From Oerskovia jenensis (lineage in GTDB: Bacteria; Actinomycetota; Actinomycetes; Actinomycetales; Cellulomonadaceae): a stretch of DNA of 64,000 bases. Shown in pieces: positions 41,317 through 50,167 of this stretch; the stretch's first letter is position 1; each line of letters starts with the position of its first letter. The position numbers were made by a program, and so were the translations under genes. The stretch spans positions 3,782,001 to 3,846,000 of the forward strand of contig NZ_JAFBBO010000001.1 in NCBI RefSeq assembly GCF_016907235.1. Reading direction: 5' to 3'. Under the pieces are notes generated by a model. That model had not been told where the DNA came from. It ran no database searches and saw nothing but the letters and a program-made list of their open reading frames with translations.

Positions 41317-42107
41317 GCACGACCGACCGACGCCTCGCCCTCCACACGTTGCGCCACGGCCACGGGCTGCCCGTGCTGCTCGTGCACGGGTTCCCGTTCG
41401 ACCACCGCATGTGGCTCGACGTCGCCGCTGCCCTGCCGAACGGCACCACGGTCCTCGCGGTCGACCTGCCCGGCGCGGGCCAGAGCCCGGTCGGCGCCGA
41501 GCCCGCCTCGATCGAGGCCGCAGCGGACGGCGTGGTCGCCGCGGCCCGCGCGGCGGGAGTCGAGCGAGCGGTCGTCGTCGGGATGTCGATGGGTGGGTAC
41601 GTCGCGCTCGCGGCCGCCGAGCGGCACCCCGACTTCACGGCCGCGCTGGGCCTCGTGGACACCAAGTCCACGGCCGACACCGACGAGGCGCGGGCCAACC
41701 GCCTGCGCATCGCGGAGGCCGTCACGGCCAGCGCGACGGTCGACGCCGTGCTCGGCATGCCGGGCGCGCTCCTCGGGGCGACCAGCAAGGTGGCCCGCCC
41801 GGCGCTGACGGCGCGCCTCGAGGAGTGGATCCGTTCCCAGCGGCCCGACGGCGTCGCGTGGGCCCAGCGCGCCATGGCCGCCCGCCCGGACCGCACCGAG
41901 GTCCTGGCCCGCTTCGCGGGCCCGATCACGGTGGTCGTGGGCGAGGAGGACACCCTGACGCCCGTCGAGGCAGCCGAGCACATGGTCGCGGCCGCTCGGG
42001 GAACCGCGCTCGTCCTGGTGCAGTCCGCCGGTCACATGAGCGCGGTCGAGGAACCTGCTGCGGTCGCGAACGCGCTCGGGGACCTCTGGGCGACCGCCAA
42101 GGGGTGA
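41313..42107 (+). CDS. Alpha/beta hydrolase
   Basis: This is a 264-residue hydrolase with all catalytic landmarks: the oxyanion HGFPFDHRMW motif, the nucleophile serine in VVGMSMGGYVAL, the aspartate in VVGEEDTLTP and the histidine in SAGHMSAVEEP. Relatives act on small esters or lactones, or as haloperoxidase-like enzymes; the substrate is unknown. The ATG overlaps the previous hydrolase stop (ATGA), so the two are translationally coupled. A GC-rich tandem repeat follows the stop before the convergent minus-strand gene. Confidence 0.88.
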   Translation: MSTTDRRLALHTLRHGHGLPVLLVHGFPFDHRMWLDVAAALPNGTTVLAVDLPGAGQSPVGAEPASIEAAADGVVAAARAAGVERAVVVGMSMGGYVALAAAERHPDFTAALGLVDTKSTADTDEARANRLRIAEAVTASATVDAVLGMPGALLGATSKVARPALTARLEEWIRSQRPDGVAWAQRAMAARPDRTEVLARFAGPITVVVGEEDTLTPVEAAEHMVAAARGTALVLVQSAGHMSAVEEPAAVANALGDLWATAKG

Positions 42108-42110
42108 GAC

Positions 42111-42149
42111 CGGCGGCACCGGCGGCACCGGCGGCGCCGGCGGCGCCGG
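42111..42149. repeat. GGCGGCACC/GGCGGCGCC 9-bp tandem repeat
   Basis: About four copies of a 9-bp unit (GGCGGCACC, drifting to GGCGGCGCC) lie between two convergent genes. Because GGCGCC is self-complementary, the array can fold on either strand and may act as a two-way terminator. Confidence 0.7.
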
Positions 42150-42166
42150 TCAGCCGCAGCCGCCGG

Positions 42167-42703
42167 TCAGCCGCGCTCGAGGACGAGTGCGAGAGCGTCG
42201 GCGAGCGAGATCGACTCGCCGTCGCGGCCGCCCTTGCCGAGCACGAGCGGCGGGTCGGACGGCGTGAGGACCGCGCCGCGCAGTCGGGCCGAGATCCCGC
42301 CGGGGACGCTCAGGACGTAGAACGCGCCGTCGGTGCCGACCGCGAGCGTCCGGTTCTTGCGCAGGTACCAGCCGAGCGTGCGGGTCCGGTACGTCGCGTC
42401 GCCCGCGTACGACCGGGCCTGGAGCGGCACGGGAGAGAGGCCGCGACGCCCGGCCTCGGCGACGAACTCGAGCAGCAGGACCGCCGCCTCGGCGGACTCC
42501 TGCGCGCGACGCCGTTCGAGCTCGGCCGCCTGGTGCGCCGCGGCCTCGGTGCGCTGAGCACGCCAGGCGGCGACGTCGTCGGGCGTGTCCGTCCGGCGCG
42601 ACGGGGCAGCGCCCGAACCGTCGCCCGAACCGTCGGTGCCCGGACGCGGCGACGGCGACGACCCGGGAACAAGGGGTCCCGTGCCGTCGCCGCCGGTCGT
42701 CAT
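42167..42703 (-). CDS. Conserved actinobacterial protein of unknown function
   Basis: This is a 178-residue protein. The first ~45 residues are Gly/Pro/Ser-rich and disordered. A charged helix follows (RAQRTEAAAHQAAELERRRA), then a compact domain with TLGWYLRKNRTLAVGTDGAFYVLSV and PPLVLGKGGRDGESISLADAL. I do not recognise a named family. It starts five bases after the stop of the coiled-coil gene upstream on the minus strand, so the two are probably cotranscribed. A cytoskeleton-linked role is possible from context alone. Confidence 0.75.
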   Translation of the reverse strand: MTTGGDGTGPLVPGSSPSPRPGTDGSGDGSGAAPSRRTDTPDDVAAWRAQRTEAAAHQAAELERRRAQESAEAAVLLLEFVAEAGRRGLSPVPLQARSYAGDATYRTRTLGWYLRKNRTLAVGTDGAFYVLSVPGGISARLRGAVLTPSDPPLVLGKGGRDGESISLADALALVLERG

Positions 42704-42708
42704 ACTCC

Positions 42709-44106
42709 TCAGCCCTTGGTCCGCGCGGGAGCCTCGGGCTCGTCGGCCGTGGCGGCCGACTCGTCCCCGGACTCCGCGGCCTCGACCTGCGGGAACTCGG
42801 CCGTCATGAGGTTGGCCGCGCGTGCACGCTGGGCCGGCGTGCCCGCGATCGCGGCAGGAGCGGCCGCCTTCGCCTTGGCCGCCCCGGCGTCGCTGTCACC
42901 CAGGAGCCCGCGCAGCTCGTCGAGGTAGGTGTTGATCGACTCGTGCTGGCGCGTGAGGTCCTCGAGCTGGCGCTGCGCCGCGGCCCGCTGCTGCTCGGCC
43001 TCCGCCTTGGCGTCCCCGACCGTCTGCTCGGCGAACTCGCGGGCCTCGGCGACCACGCGGTCCGCGTTGTGGCGCGCGGTGGCGATGACCTCCTTGACGT
43101 ACTCGTCGGACTCGGTGCGGACCTTCTCGGCCTGCTCGAGCGCGGCGACCACCCGGGCCTCGGCGTCCGAGGCGTGCGCCTCGGCGGTCGCGACGAGCTT
43201 GTCGGTCTCCTCCTTCGCGACCTGGTGCCGTGCCGCGCTCTCGAGCTCGGCCTCCTCGCGACGACGGACGATGTCCAGCTCGGCCTCGGCGAGGGCGGTC
43301 CGCGCCTTCTCGCGCAGCTCCTCCATCTCCGACGTGACGGCGTTCGCGGCCTCGGACGCGGCACGCTTGGCCTCGGCGACCTGGCGCTCGGCCTCGCGCC
43401 GCGTGGTCTCGCGCAGCTCGGTCGTCTCGCGGTCGGCGGCCTCGCGCATCGCGGCGGTCTCGGCCGAGACCCGGGCGCGCAGCTCGGCGGTCTCGCGCTC
43501 GGTCGCGACGCGCAGCTCGGTCGTCTCGCGCTCGGTCTGGGCGCGCAGGGTGCCCAGCTCGCGCTCGAGGCTCGAGCGACGCTCGCTCTCCTCGGTGTTC
43601 AGCGCGCTCTGGATGCGGGCGGCCTCACGCTCGGCCGAGCCCACGAACTCCTCGGCGCGGCGCTGAGCGCCGACCAGCGTGCTCTCGGTCTCCGCGGCGG
43701 CGGTCGAGCGGATCTCCTCGGCCTCGCGGCGGGCGTTCGACAGGAGCTCGGCGACCTCGTTCTCGGCACGCGATCGGATCTGCCCGCCCGCGACCTTGGC
43801 GCGCGACATGATGTCGACGGCCTGCGCGTTGGCCTGGGCCAGGATGTCCGCGGACTGCTCCTCGGCCGAGCGCAGGAGCTGCTCGATGCGCGACCCCAGC
43901 CCCGCGTACGACGGGCGGTCCGTCTCGCGCAGCTGGCGCTGGGCGTCCTGGAGGTCCGACGTGAGCTGCACGGCCCGTGCGTCAGCCGCCTCCGCTCGGT
44001 GTCGGGAGTCCTCGAGGTCCTTCTCGAGCTTGGCCAGCTGGCCTTCCACCATGATGCGGTCGTAGCCGCGCATGGTGATGGGGAACAGTGTGCGTTCGTC
44101 GGACAC
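42709..44106 (-). CDS. Coiled-coil cytoskeletal protein (FilP/DivIVA-like)
   Basis: This 465-residue protein is almost entirely coiled coil. It begins MSDERTLFPITMRGYDRIMVEGQL, close to the N-terminus of Streptomyces FilP-type proteins, long mis-annotated as cellulose-binding. It then runs in heptads rich in Glu, Arg and Ala, with a local RETTELR-type repeat around residues 200 to 245. The C-terminal ~60 residues are Ala-rich and disordered. FilP and Scy support polar growth and cell shape in actinobacteria. The GTG start at 44106 has a GGAAGG site; the frame upstream to 45591 is antisense to another gene. There is no membrane segment. Confidence 0.85.
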   Translation of the reverse strand: MSDERTLFPITMRGYDRIMVEGQLAKLEKDLEDSRHRAEAADARAVQLTSDLQDAQRQLRETDRPSYAGLGSRIEQLLRSAEEQSADILAQANAQAVDIMSRAKVAGGQIRSRAENEVAELLSNARREAEEIRSTAAAETESTLVGAQRRAEEFVGSAEREAARIQSALNTEESERRSSLERELGTLRAQTERETTELRVATERETAELRARVSAETAAMREAADRETTELRETTRREAERQVAEAKRAASEAANAVTSEMEELREKARTALAEAELDIVRRREEAELESAARHQVAKEETDKLVATAEAHASDAEARVVAALEQAEKVRTESDEYVKEVIATARHNADRVVAEAREFAEQTVGDAKAEAEQQRAAAQRQLEDLTRQHESINTYLDELRGLLGDSDAGAAKAKAAAPAAIAGTPAQRARAANLMTAEFPQVEAAESGDESAATADEPEAPARTKG

Positions 44107-44367
44107 GGGTCGACCTTCCGCCTTGGGCTGGTCCACGCCAGCATGGGTGTCGGGGGATGAGTGCCGGCGCGTCACCGGCAGCCCGACCTGTGGATCGTCC
44201 ACCAGGATACGTGGCCCGGCTGTGTCCTGAATACCCGGAATGGGTACGGTCAGGGTGTCGCGAGGAGTTCGTGAAGAGTCTGCGGCGATCGTCGCCAGCC
44301 GGCGAACTTTCGAATCCGACGCTCGTTCGCCTCTATTGTGGATTGTCCATGACGAAGGGAAAACTCG
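44107..44367. other. Divergent promoter region
   Basis: This 261-bp gap drives the coiled-coil gene leftward and the membrane-protein gene rightward. TATTGT near 44333 may be a -10 box for the latter, and GGCGA-tcg-TCGCC is a small palindrome. No gene is seen. Confidence 0.5.
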
Positions 44368-45585
44368 GTGCTTCAACGAATCCTGGCCGCCGGCCTGATC
44401 GTGCTCGGCCTGGTGGGGATCGGCACGGGGGTCGCCTCGGCGACGATCTGGCGTGAGAGCGAGACGGTGGTCGCCTCGACCTCCGCCGACGGCTCGTCGC
44501 CGCTCGTCGTGTCCGAGCCCGGTGTCCTCGACATGGTCGCGGGCGACGTGACCGTCACTGCGAAGACCCCCGACGACAAGCCGGTGACGCTCGTGATCGG
44601 ACGCGACGTCGACGTCACCGGCTGGGTCGGCACGGACGCCCACACGGTCGTCACGGGGCTCACGGACTGGAAGACCCTGTCGACCCGTTCCGTCGCAGCG
44701 CCACCCCCCGCGGAGGAGACCCCCGCGGAGGGCGAGGCTCCCGCGGAGGGTGAGGCCCCCGCGGAGGGTGAGGTTCCCGCCGAGGGCGAGGCCGCGGCGG
44801 AGACTCCCGCCGCGCCCCCCGTCGTCGGTGTCGACCCGGCCGGGTCGGACATGTGGTTCGCCGAGTCGGCGGGCGCGGGCGAGGTCAGCCTGCGCTGGTC
44901 CGACCGTCCGGGCCGATGGAGCCTGCTCGCGGCCGGCACGGGTGAGGACCCCGCCGCCCCCGTCGTGACCCTGACCTGGACCCGTGAGGTCTCGACCCCG
45001 TGGCAGTGGCCGGGGATCGCCGGCGGCACGCTGCTCCTGCTGGCAGGGCTCGCGATCGGAGTCGTCTCGTTCGTGAGCGGGAGGAAGGGCGGCAAGCCCT
45101 CGGAGCGCACCCCGAAGCGCACGGGAGGCACCCCGGCCGCCGACGAGCACACGGCCCAGACCGGCGCGGGAGCATCGAGCGACCCCGCCCCCGGGAAGGG
45201 TGGCACGGCCTCCACGAGGCAGGAGCCGCCCGCGCAGACCGGTGCGACCGCCTCCCTCACGCGCCGCGAGCTGAGGGAGCGGGCCGAGCGGGAACGCCTC
45301 GAGTCCGAGAACGCCGCCCAGGAGGAGGCCCGTTCGCGCCCCCGCAACCGGTGGCTGACCGGGCAGATCCCGATCGTGCCCGGCCGGCAGAAGAACGCCA
45401 CCGCGGCCCAGCCCGTGGTGCCGGCCCCGACGACCGAGCCACAGGCCGGTGCGGACGGCGGCTCGGCCGCCCGGGCCGACGCCTGGCGCCAGGCCTGGGG
45501 CTTCAACCAGACGAAGGCCGCCCCGCCCACCTCGGGCGAGGACGACCGGACCCAGAACCCCGACTCGACCGGAGGAGACCGATGA
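44368..45585 (+). CDS. Predicted membrane protein with PAEGE repeats
   Basis: This 405-residue protein has an N-terminal membrane or signal helix (ILAAGLIVLGLVGIGTGVAS) and a second helix around residue 215 (GIAGGTLLLLAGLAIGVVSFV). An extracellular domain between them carries about four copies of an acidic repeat PAEGEA, coded by 18-bp tandem repeats at about 44707-44790. The cytoplasmic C-terminus is long, charged and disordered, with an RRELRERAERERLESE helix. No family is recognised. The GTG start has a GAAGGGA site. Its stop overlaps the following lipoprotein gene by four bases, suggesting that the two products form an envelope complex. Confidence 0.78.
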   Translation: MLQRILAAGLIVLGLVGIGTGVASATIWRESETVVASTSADGSSPLVVSEPGVLDMVAGDVTVTAKTPDDKPVTLVIGRDVDVTGWVGTDAHTVVTGLTDWKTLSTRSVAAPPPAEETPAEGEAPAEGEAPAEGEVPAEGEAAAETPAAPPVVGVDPAGSDMWFAESAGAGEVSLRWSDRPGRWSLLAAGTGEDPAAPVVTLTWTREVSTPWQWPGIAGGTLLLLAGLAIGVVSFVSGRKGGKPSERTPKRTGGTPAADEHTAQTGAGASSDPAPGKGGTASTRQEPPAQTGATASLTRRELRERAERERLESENAAQEEARSRPRNRWLTGQIPIVPGRQKNATAAQPVVPAPTTEPQAGADGGSAARADAWRQAWGFNQTKAAPPTSGEDDRTQNPDSTGGDR

Positions 45586-46601
45586 GCACACGCACGACTC
45601 GCCGCTCAGCGACCCGTACGGCCGCCGTAGCAGGTGTCCTCGCAGGGGCCATCCTGCTCGCAGGCTGCGCCTCGCCCGTGCCCACGGCGGACCCGGACCC
45701 GACGCCCACCGAGGCGGTCCCCGCGCTGACTGCCGACCAGATGGCCGAGGTGCGCACCGCGGTCGGGACCACGCTCGACGAGGCCGGTGCGGCCAACGAC
45801 GCCACGCAGCTCGCCAACCGGCTCGCGGGGCCCGCGCTCTCGCTGCGCACGAGCCAGCTCGCGGTCGCCGCGGTGCGGGGCGCCCAGAACCTGGTCACTC
45901 AGCTGCCGACCGACGTCCAGCAGGACATCATCACGACGACGGACACCTGGCCACGCCAGGCCTACTCCGTGACCGTCCAGCCCGAGGACCTCCAGTCCCC
46001 GCGCCTGCTCGCGTACGAGCAGACGGCTGCCCGCGACCCGTACAAGCTGTGGGCCTGGGTGCGGCTGTTCCCGAGCGCGACCCTGCCCACGTTCGCGGGT
46101 CCCGCGGTGGGCAGCGAGGCCGTCGCGATGGACGACTCGTCGCTCCTCGTGACCCCCGCGGACGCCGTGGCGCAGTACGCGGACGTCCTGACGCTCGGGG
46201 CGGGCTCGGCGTACGCAGGATCGTTCGCCAACGACCCGCTGCGTGTGTGGGTCGCGGACAACGCGACCGTGCAGATGGCCGAGCTGAGCAAGGCCGCGGG
46301 ATCGTTGACCATGACGTTCACCCCGACCCCCGACCAGGCGCGCGCGGTGCGCACGGCCGACGGTGGCGCGATGGTCATGGCGGGGCTGACGGGGCTCGAG
46401 ACGCGCACGATCGAGGAGGGCGGCAAGATCGCCCCCGGGTCGGACACCGAGAAGGCGCTCTTCGGGGCGAACGAGCCGACGAACAAGCTCAACGTCGGGT
46501 ACACGACCATGGTCGCGATGTACATCCCGCCCGCGGGTGCGACGACCGGCGTCCAGGTCCTCGGCATGGAGAACGTCGCGACGTCCGTCGCGACCTCCTG
46601 A
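45582..46601 (+). CDS. Envelope lipoprotein of unknown function
   Basis: This is a 339-residue secreted lipoprotein. The signal peptide is followed by the lipobox LLAGC (in GAILLAGCASP) and a short Pro/Thr/Asp linker. The body resembles a set of actinobacterial proteins of unknown function, with blocks PRQAYSVTVQPEDLQSPRLL, YKLWAWVRLFPSATLPTF and KLNVGYTTMVAMYIPP. No catalytic motif is visible. The ATG overlaps the upstream membrane-protein stop (ATGA), so they form a two-gene unit ended by a 15-bp perfect hairpin. Confidence 0.8.
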   Translation: MSTRTTRRSATRTAAVAGVLAGAILLAGCASPVPTADPDPTPTEAVPALTADQMAEVRTAVGTTLDEAGAANDATQLANRLAGPALSLRTSQLAVAAVRGAQNLVTQLPTDVQQDIITTTDTWPRQAYSVTVQPEDLQSPRLLAYEQTAARDPYKLWAWVRLFPSATLPTFAGPAVGSEAVAMDDSSLLVTPADAVAQYADVLTLGAGSAYAGSFANDPLRVWVADNATVQMAELSKAAGSLTMTFTPTPDQARAVRTADGGAMVMAGLTGLETRTIEEGGKIAPGSDTEKALFGANEPTNKLNVGYTTMVAMYIPPAGATTGVQVLGMENVATSVATS

Positions 46602-46647
46602 CCTCCTCGGGGACTCGCCCGGTCCCGGGCGCCCCACCACCCGTTGT

Positions 46648-46691
46648 CCGGCCGCGTGCCGCCCGTCGTCGGACGCGCGGCACGCGGCCGG
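46648..46691 (+). terminator. Hairpin after the lipoprotein gene
   Basis: A perfect 15-bp inverted repeat (46648-46662 and 46677-46691) with a 14-nt loop lies 46 bases after the stop and just before the next promoter. No T-tract follows. Confidence 0.75.
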
Positions 46692-46699
46692 ATCCTTCA

Positions 46700-46705
46700 T
46701 AGGAT
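46700..46705 (+). promoter_or_regulatory. Putative -10 element (TAGGAT) of a leaderless gene
   Basis: TAGGAT ends six bases before ATG 46712, so transcription would begin on or beside the start codon. No ribosome-binding site is present. Confidence 0.6.
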
Positions 46706-46711
46706 GTAGCC

Positions 46712-47662
46712 ATGAGCCAACCGAGCCAGCAGCCGAACTTCGACGTGCGTGGTGCCGTCGACCTGTCGTCCTTGAACCGCCCGTCGGCCCCGCCGCCCGG
46801 CACGCCGGGTGGGGCGCCCGAGGCGGGCGGGTACGTCGTCGACGTGACCGAGGAGTCGTTCCCGCAGCTCGTGCAGGACTCGACGCAGTACCCGGTCGTG
46901 GTCCTGCTCTGGATCCCGACCGACCAGGCCAACGCGGAGCTCGGCACCGAGCTCGGCGTGATCGCCGAGGAGTTCGCCGGGCGGTTCCTCCTGGGCAGGG
47001 TCGACGCGCAGACGTACCCGCAGATCGCTGCCGCCTTCCAGGTCGAGAGCGTGCCGACGGTCGTCGCGATCGTCGGAGGCCAGCCGGTCCCGCTGTTCCA
47101 GGGCGCTGCCGCGGGGGACCAGATCCGCGCTGTCCTGCAGCAGGTCCTGCAGATCGCCGAGGGCAACGGCGTCACGGGCCGAGCCCCCGTGCAGGGCGTC
47201 GCGGCGGACGGTGACGAGGCCGCGGAGGCGCCCGTCCCCGAGCCCGAGCTGCCGCCCCTGCACCAGGAGGCGTACGACGCGATCGAGCGAGACGACTTCG
47301 ACGCGGCCGTCGCCGCGTACGAGAAGGCCATCAAGCAGGACCCGCGTGACCACCTCGCCACCGCGGGGCTCGCGCAGGTCGGGCTGCTGCGTCGCACGCG
47401 CGACCTCGACCTGCAGGCCGCGCGCGAGGCCGCGGCGGCCCGGCCCACCGACCTCCAGGCGCAGCTCGACGTCGCGGACCTGGACATCCTCGGCGGCAAG
47501 GTCGAGGACGCGTTCGGGCGCCTGCTCGACCTCCTCGTCGGGTCGAGCGCCGAGGACAAGGAGACGCTGCGCCGTCGGCTCGTCGACTACTTCGAGATCC
47601 TCGGCCCCACCGACCCCCGCGTCGGCAAGGCGCGTCAGGTCCTGGCGATCAACCTGTACTGA
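46712..47662 (+). CDS. Thioredoxin-fold/TPR protein (CnoX/YbbN-like)
   Basis: This 316-residue cytoplasmic protein has a thioredoxin-fold domain (about residues 40 to 150) and C-terminal tetratricopeptide-like helices (about 180 to 315, for example YDAIERDDFDAAVAAYEKAI). The usual redox WCGPC is replaced by WIPTDQA in VVVLLWIPTDQAN, so it cannot act as a disulfide reductase. The cis-proline region VESVPTVVAIVGG is kept. This matches the CnoX/YbbN family, chaperone-like proteins that protect substrates from stress. The gene probably has a leaderless mRNA. Confidence 0.9.
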   Translation: MSQPSQQPNFDVRGAVDLSSLNRPSAPPPGTPGGAPEAGGYVVDVTEESFPQLVQDSTQYPVVVLLWIPTDQANAELGTELGVIAEEFAGRFLLGRVDAQTYPQIAAAFQVESVPTVVAIVGGQPVPLFQGAAAGDQIRAVLQQVLQIAEGNGVTGRAPVQGVAADGDEAAEAPVPEPELPPLHQEAYDAIERDDFDAAVAAYEKAIKQDPRDHLATAGLAQVGLLRRTRDLDLQAAREAAAARPTDLQAQLDVADLDILGGKVEDAFGRLLDLLVGSSAEDKETLRRRLVDYFEILGPTDPRVGKARQVLAINLY

Positions 47663-47675
47663 CACCCCGTACCCC

Positions 47676-47723
47676 GCACGACGGCGGCCGGTCACCTCAC
47701 GAGGTGACCGGCCGCCGTCGTGC
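47676..47723. terminator. Perfect 23-bp inverted repeat, two-way terminator
   Basis: The arms 47676-47698 and 47701-47723 are perfect complements over 23 bases with only a 2-nt centre. It lies between the convergent TPR-protein gene and glgB and can form a cruciform. There is no T-tract on either side. It is the longest perfect dyad in the window. Confidence 0.85.
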
Positions 47724-47800
47724 ACGGGCGGTGCGTGGCCCGTGGGCGCCGCGTCTCTCGCCCACCCGGGCCGGACCCACCGGGCCGGACCGGCTCGAGG

Positions 47801-50095
47801 TCAGGCCGGTGCCAGGTACAGCACCCCGAGCGGCGGGACGCGCAGCGTGACCGAGTACGCCCGCCCCTTCCAGGGCCGTGCCTCTGCCAGGACCTCGCCG
47901 AGGTTCCCGACCCCGGAGCCTCCGTAGACCTCGGCGTCGGTGTTGAGGATCTCGCGCCACGCGCCGCCCTGGGGCAGCGCGAGCCGGTAGCCCTCGTGCG
48001 GGGTGCCCGCGAAGTTCACGACGACGGCGACCTGGTTGCCCGCGGCGTCGCGCCGGAGGTACGCGATGACGTTGTGGTCGGCGTCCTCGGCGTCGAGCCA
48101 CTCGAAGCCCGCCGGGTCGTGGTCGAGGGCCCACAGGGCGGGGGTGCGCCGGTAGAGCGCGTTGAGGTCGCGCACCTGGCGCTGGACGCCCGCCTTGCCG
48201 GGGTCGCCGAGGCCGGCCCAGTCGAGGCTCGCGGCCTCGTTCCACTCGGCGTGCTGGGCGATCTCGCAGCCCATGAAGAGCAGCTGCTTGCCGGGGTGCG
48301 ACCACTGGTAGGCCAGGAAGGACCGGACTCCCGCGCGCTTCTGCCAGTCGTCGCCCGGCATCTTGCCGTAGAGCGACCCCTTGCCGTGCACGACCTCGTC
48401 GTGGCTGATGGGCAGGACGAACTGCTCGGAGTACGCGTAGACCATCGAGAACGTGATCTCGTGGTGGTGGTAGCGCCGGTTGATGGGCTCCTCGGCGATG
48501 TAGCGCAGCGAGTCGTTCATCCAGCCCATGTTCCACTTGAGGCCGAACCCGAGGCCGCCCGCGTCGGTGGGGCGCGTGACGCCGGGCCAGGCAGTCGACT
48601 CCTCGGCGATCATCATGACGCCCGGCGTGCGGCGGTAGGCGGTCGCGTTGGTCTCCTGGAGGAACGCGATGGCCTCGAGGTTCTCGCGCCCGCCGTGGAC
48701 GTTGGGGTGCCACTGGCCCGGACCGCGCGAGTAGTCGAGGTAGAGCATCGAGGCCACGGCGTCGACGCGCAGCGCGTCGACGTGGAACTCCTCGAACCAG
48801 TACGTCGCGTTGGCGACGAGGAAGTTGCGCACCTCGTTGCGGCCGAAGTCGAACACGTAGGTGCCCCAGTCGGGCTGCTCGCCGCGCAGGGGGTCGGGGT
48901 GCTCGTAGAGCGGGGTCCCGTCGAAGCGGGCGAGGGCCCACTCGTCCTTGGGGAAGTGTGCGGGGACCCAGTCGAGGATCACGCCGATCCCGGCGCGGTG
49001 CAGGGTGTCGACGAGGTACCGGAAGTCGTCGGGGTGCCCGAACCGCGCGGTCGGGGCGTAGTAGCTCGTGACCTGGTAGCCCCACGAGCCGCCGTAGGGG
49101 TGCTCGGCGACGGGCATGAGCTCGACGTGCGTGAACCCGGTCTCCAGGACGTACGCGGTGAGCTGCTCGGCGAGGTCGCGATAGCCGAGGCCCTGGCGCC
49201 ACGAGCCCAGGTGCACCTCGTAGACGCTCACGGGGCCCGAGTGCGGGTCGCGGGCCGCGCGCTCGGCGAGCCAGTCGTCGTCGGTCCACCGGTGCTCGGA
49301 CGCGACGACGACGCTCGCGTTGGCGGGCGGCACCTGCGTGCCCTTGGCCAGGGGGTCGGCCTTCTGGAGCCAGGCGCCACCGGCCGTGAGGATCTCGTAC
49401 TTGTAGAGCGTCCCGGGACCGATGCCCGGCACGAACAGCTCCCACACGCCCGTGTCGCCCAGCGACCGCATGGCGTGCGTGGTGCCCTGCCAGTGGTTGA
49501 AGTCGCCGATGACCCGTACCGCGCGCGCGTTGGGCGCCCACACCGCGAACGCCGTGCCGCTCGTGGTCCCGACCTCGCCGGGCTCGCCGAGGACGCTCGG
49601 ATAGACCTGCGGGTTGGCTCCCAGGACGGTCCACAGCTCCTCGTGGCGCCCCTCGCGGATCAGGTGCTGGTCCATCGCGCCGAGGGTCGGCAGGAAGCGG
49701 TAGGGGTCGTCGAGGAGAGTGGAGGTCTCGCCGTAGCGTGCGCGGACGCGGTAGTCGGGGGCGTGCAGCACGGGCGGGGTCGAGGCGCCGGGCGCGGGTT
49801 CGTCGACCGCCGCGGGCACGACCGCGACCCAGATCCCGTCCTGCTCGTGCGTCGCGGAGAACTCGCCGTCGAGCGTGATGATCGCGACCTCGTCCGCGAG
49901 CGGGCGCAGGACGCGCACCGTGGCGGCGCCCCCGGTCCGGCCGCCCGGGAGGGGCACCGCTGTCAGGTGCGGACCCAGCACCGCGTGGGGGTCGACGGCC
50001 CGGCCCTGGGCGACGGCCGCGAGCGCCACCGGATCGGCCGGCACCACGGGGAGCGGTGGGAGGGAGCTGCTCGGAGGTGTCGATGACCCGGTCAT
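47801..50095 (-). CDS. glgB: 1,4-alpha-glucan branching enzyme
   Basis: GlgB makes the alpha-1,6 branches of glycogen. The product is 764 residues, GH13 subfamily 9, from ATG 50095 with a GGAAAGG site; the frame further upstream is not conserved. It has an N-terminal extension and CBM48 module ([21 protein letters not shown]), then the barrel. Catalytic blocks are [18 protein letters not shown] (nucleophile Asp), [12 protein letters not shown] (acid Glu) and [14 protein letters not shown]. GlgB completes the GlgE pathway encoded just to the right. It is the last gene of the minus-strand glucan cluster. Confidence 0.96.
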   Translation of the reverse strand: MTGSSTPPSSSLPPLPVVPADPVALAAVAQGRAVDPHAVLGPHLTAVPLPGGRTGGAATVRVLRPLADEVAIITLDGEFSATHEQDGIWVAVVPAAVDEPAPGASTPPVLHAPDYRVRARYGETSTLLDDPYRFLPTLGAMDQHLIREGRHEELWTVLGANPQVYPSVLGEPGEVGTTSGTAFAVWAPNARAVRVIGDFNHWQGTTHAMRSLGDTGVWELFVPGIGPGTLYKYEILTAGGAWLQKADPLAKGTQVPPANASVVVASEHRWTDDDWLAERAARDPHSGPVSVYEVHLGSWRQGLGYRDLAEQLTAYVLETGFTHVELMPVAEHPYGGSWGYQVTSYYAPTARFGHPDDFRYLVDTLHRAGIGVILDWVPAHFPKDEWALARFDGTPLYEHPDPLRGEQPDWGTYVFDFGRNEVRNFLVANATYWFEEFHVDALRVDAVASMLYLDYSRGPGQWHPNVHGGRENLEAIAFLQETNATAYRRTPGVMMIAEESTAWPGVTRPTDAGGLGFGLKWNMGWMNDSLRYIAEEPINRRYHHHEITFSMVYAYSEQFVLPISHDEVVHGKGSLYGKMPGDDWQKRAGVRSFLAYQWSHPGKQLLFMGCEIAQHAEWNEAASLDWAGLGDPGKAGVQRQVRDLNALYRRTPALWALDHDPAGFEWLDAEDADHNVIAYLRRDAAGNQVAVVVNFAGTPHEGYRLALPQGGAWREILNTDAEVYGGSGVGNLGEVLAEARPWKGRAYSVTLRVPPLGVLYLAPA

Positions 50096-50167
50096 GGCCC
50101 AACCTTTCCACGTCGCCGGGGTGCGTGCGTACTCCCCGCGCCGCACGGGCGTGCGCTCACCCGGCCC

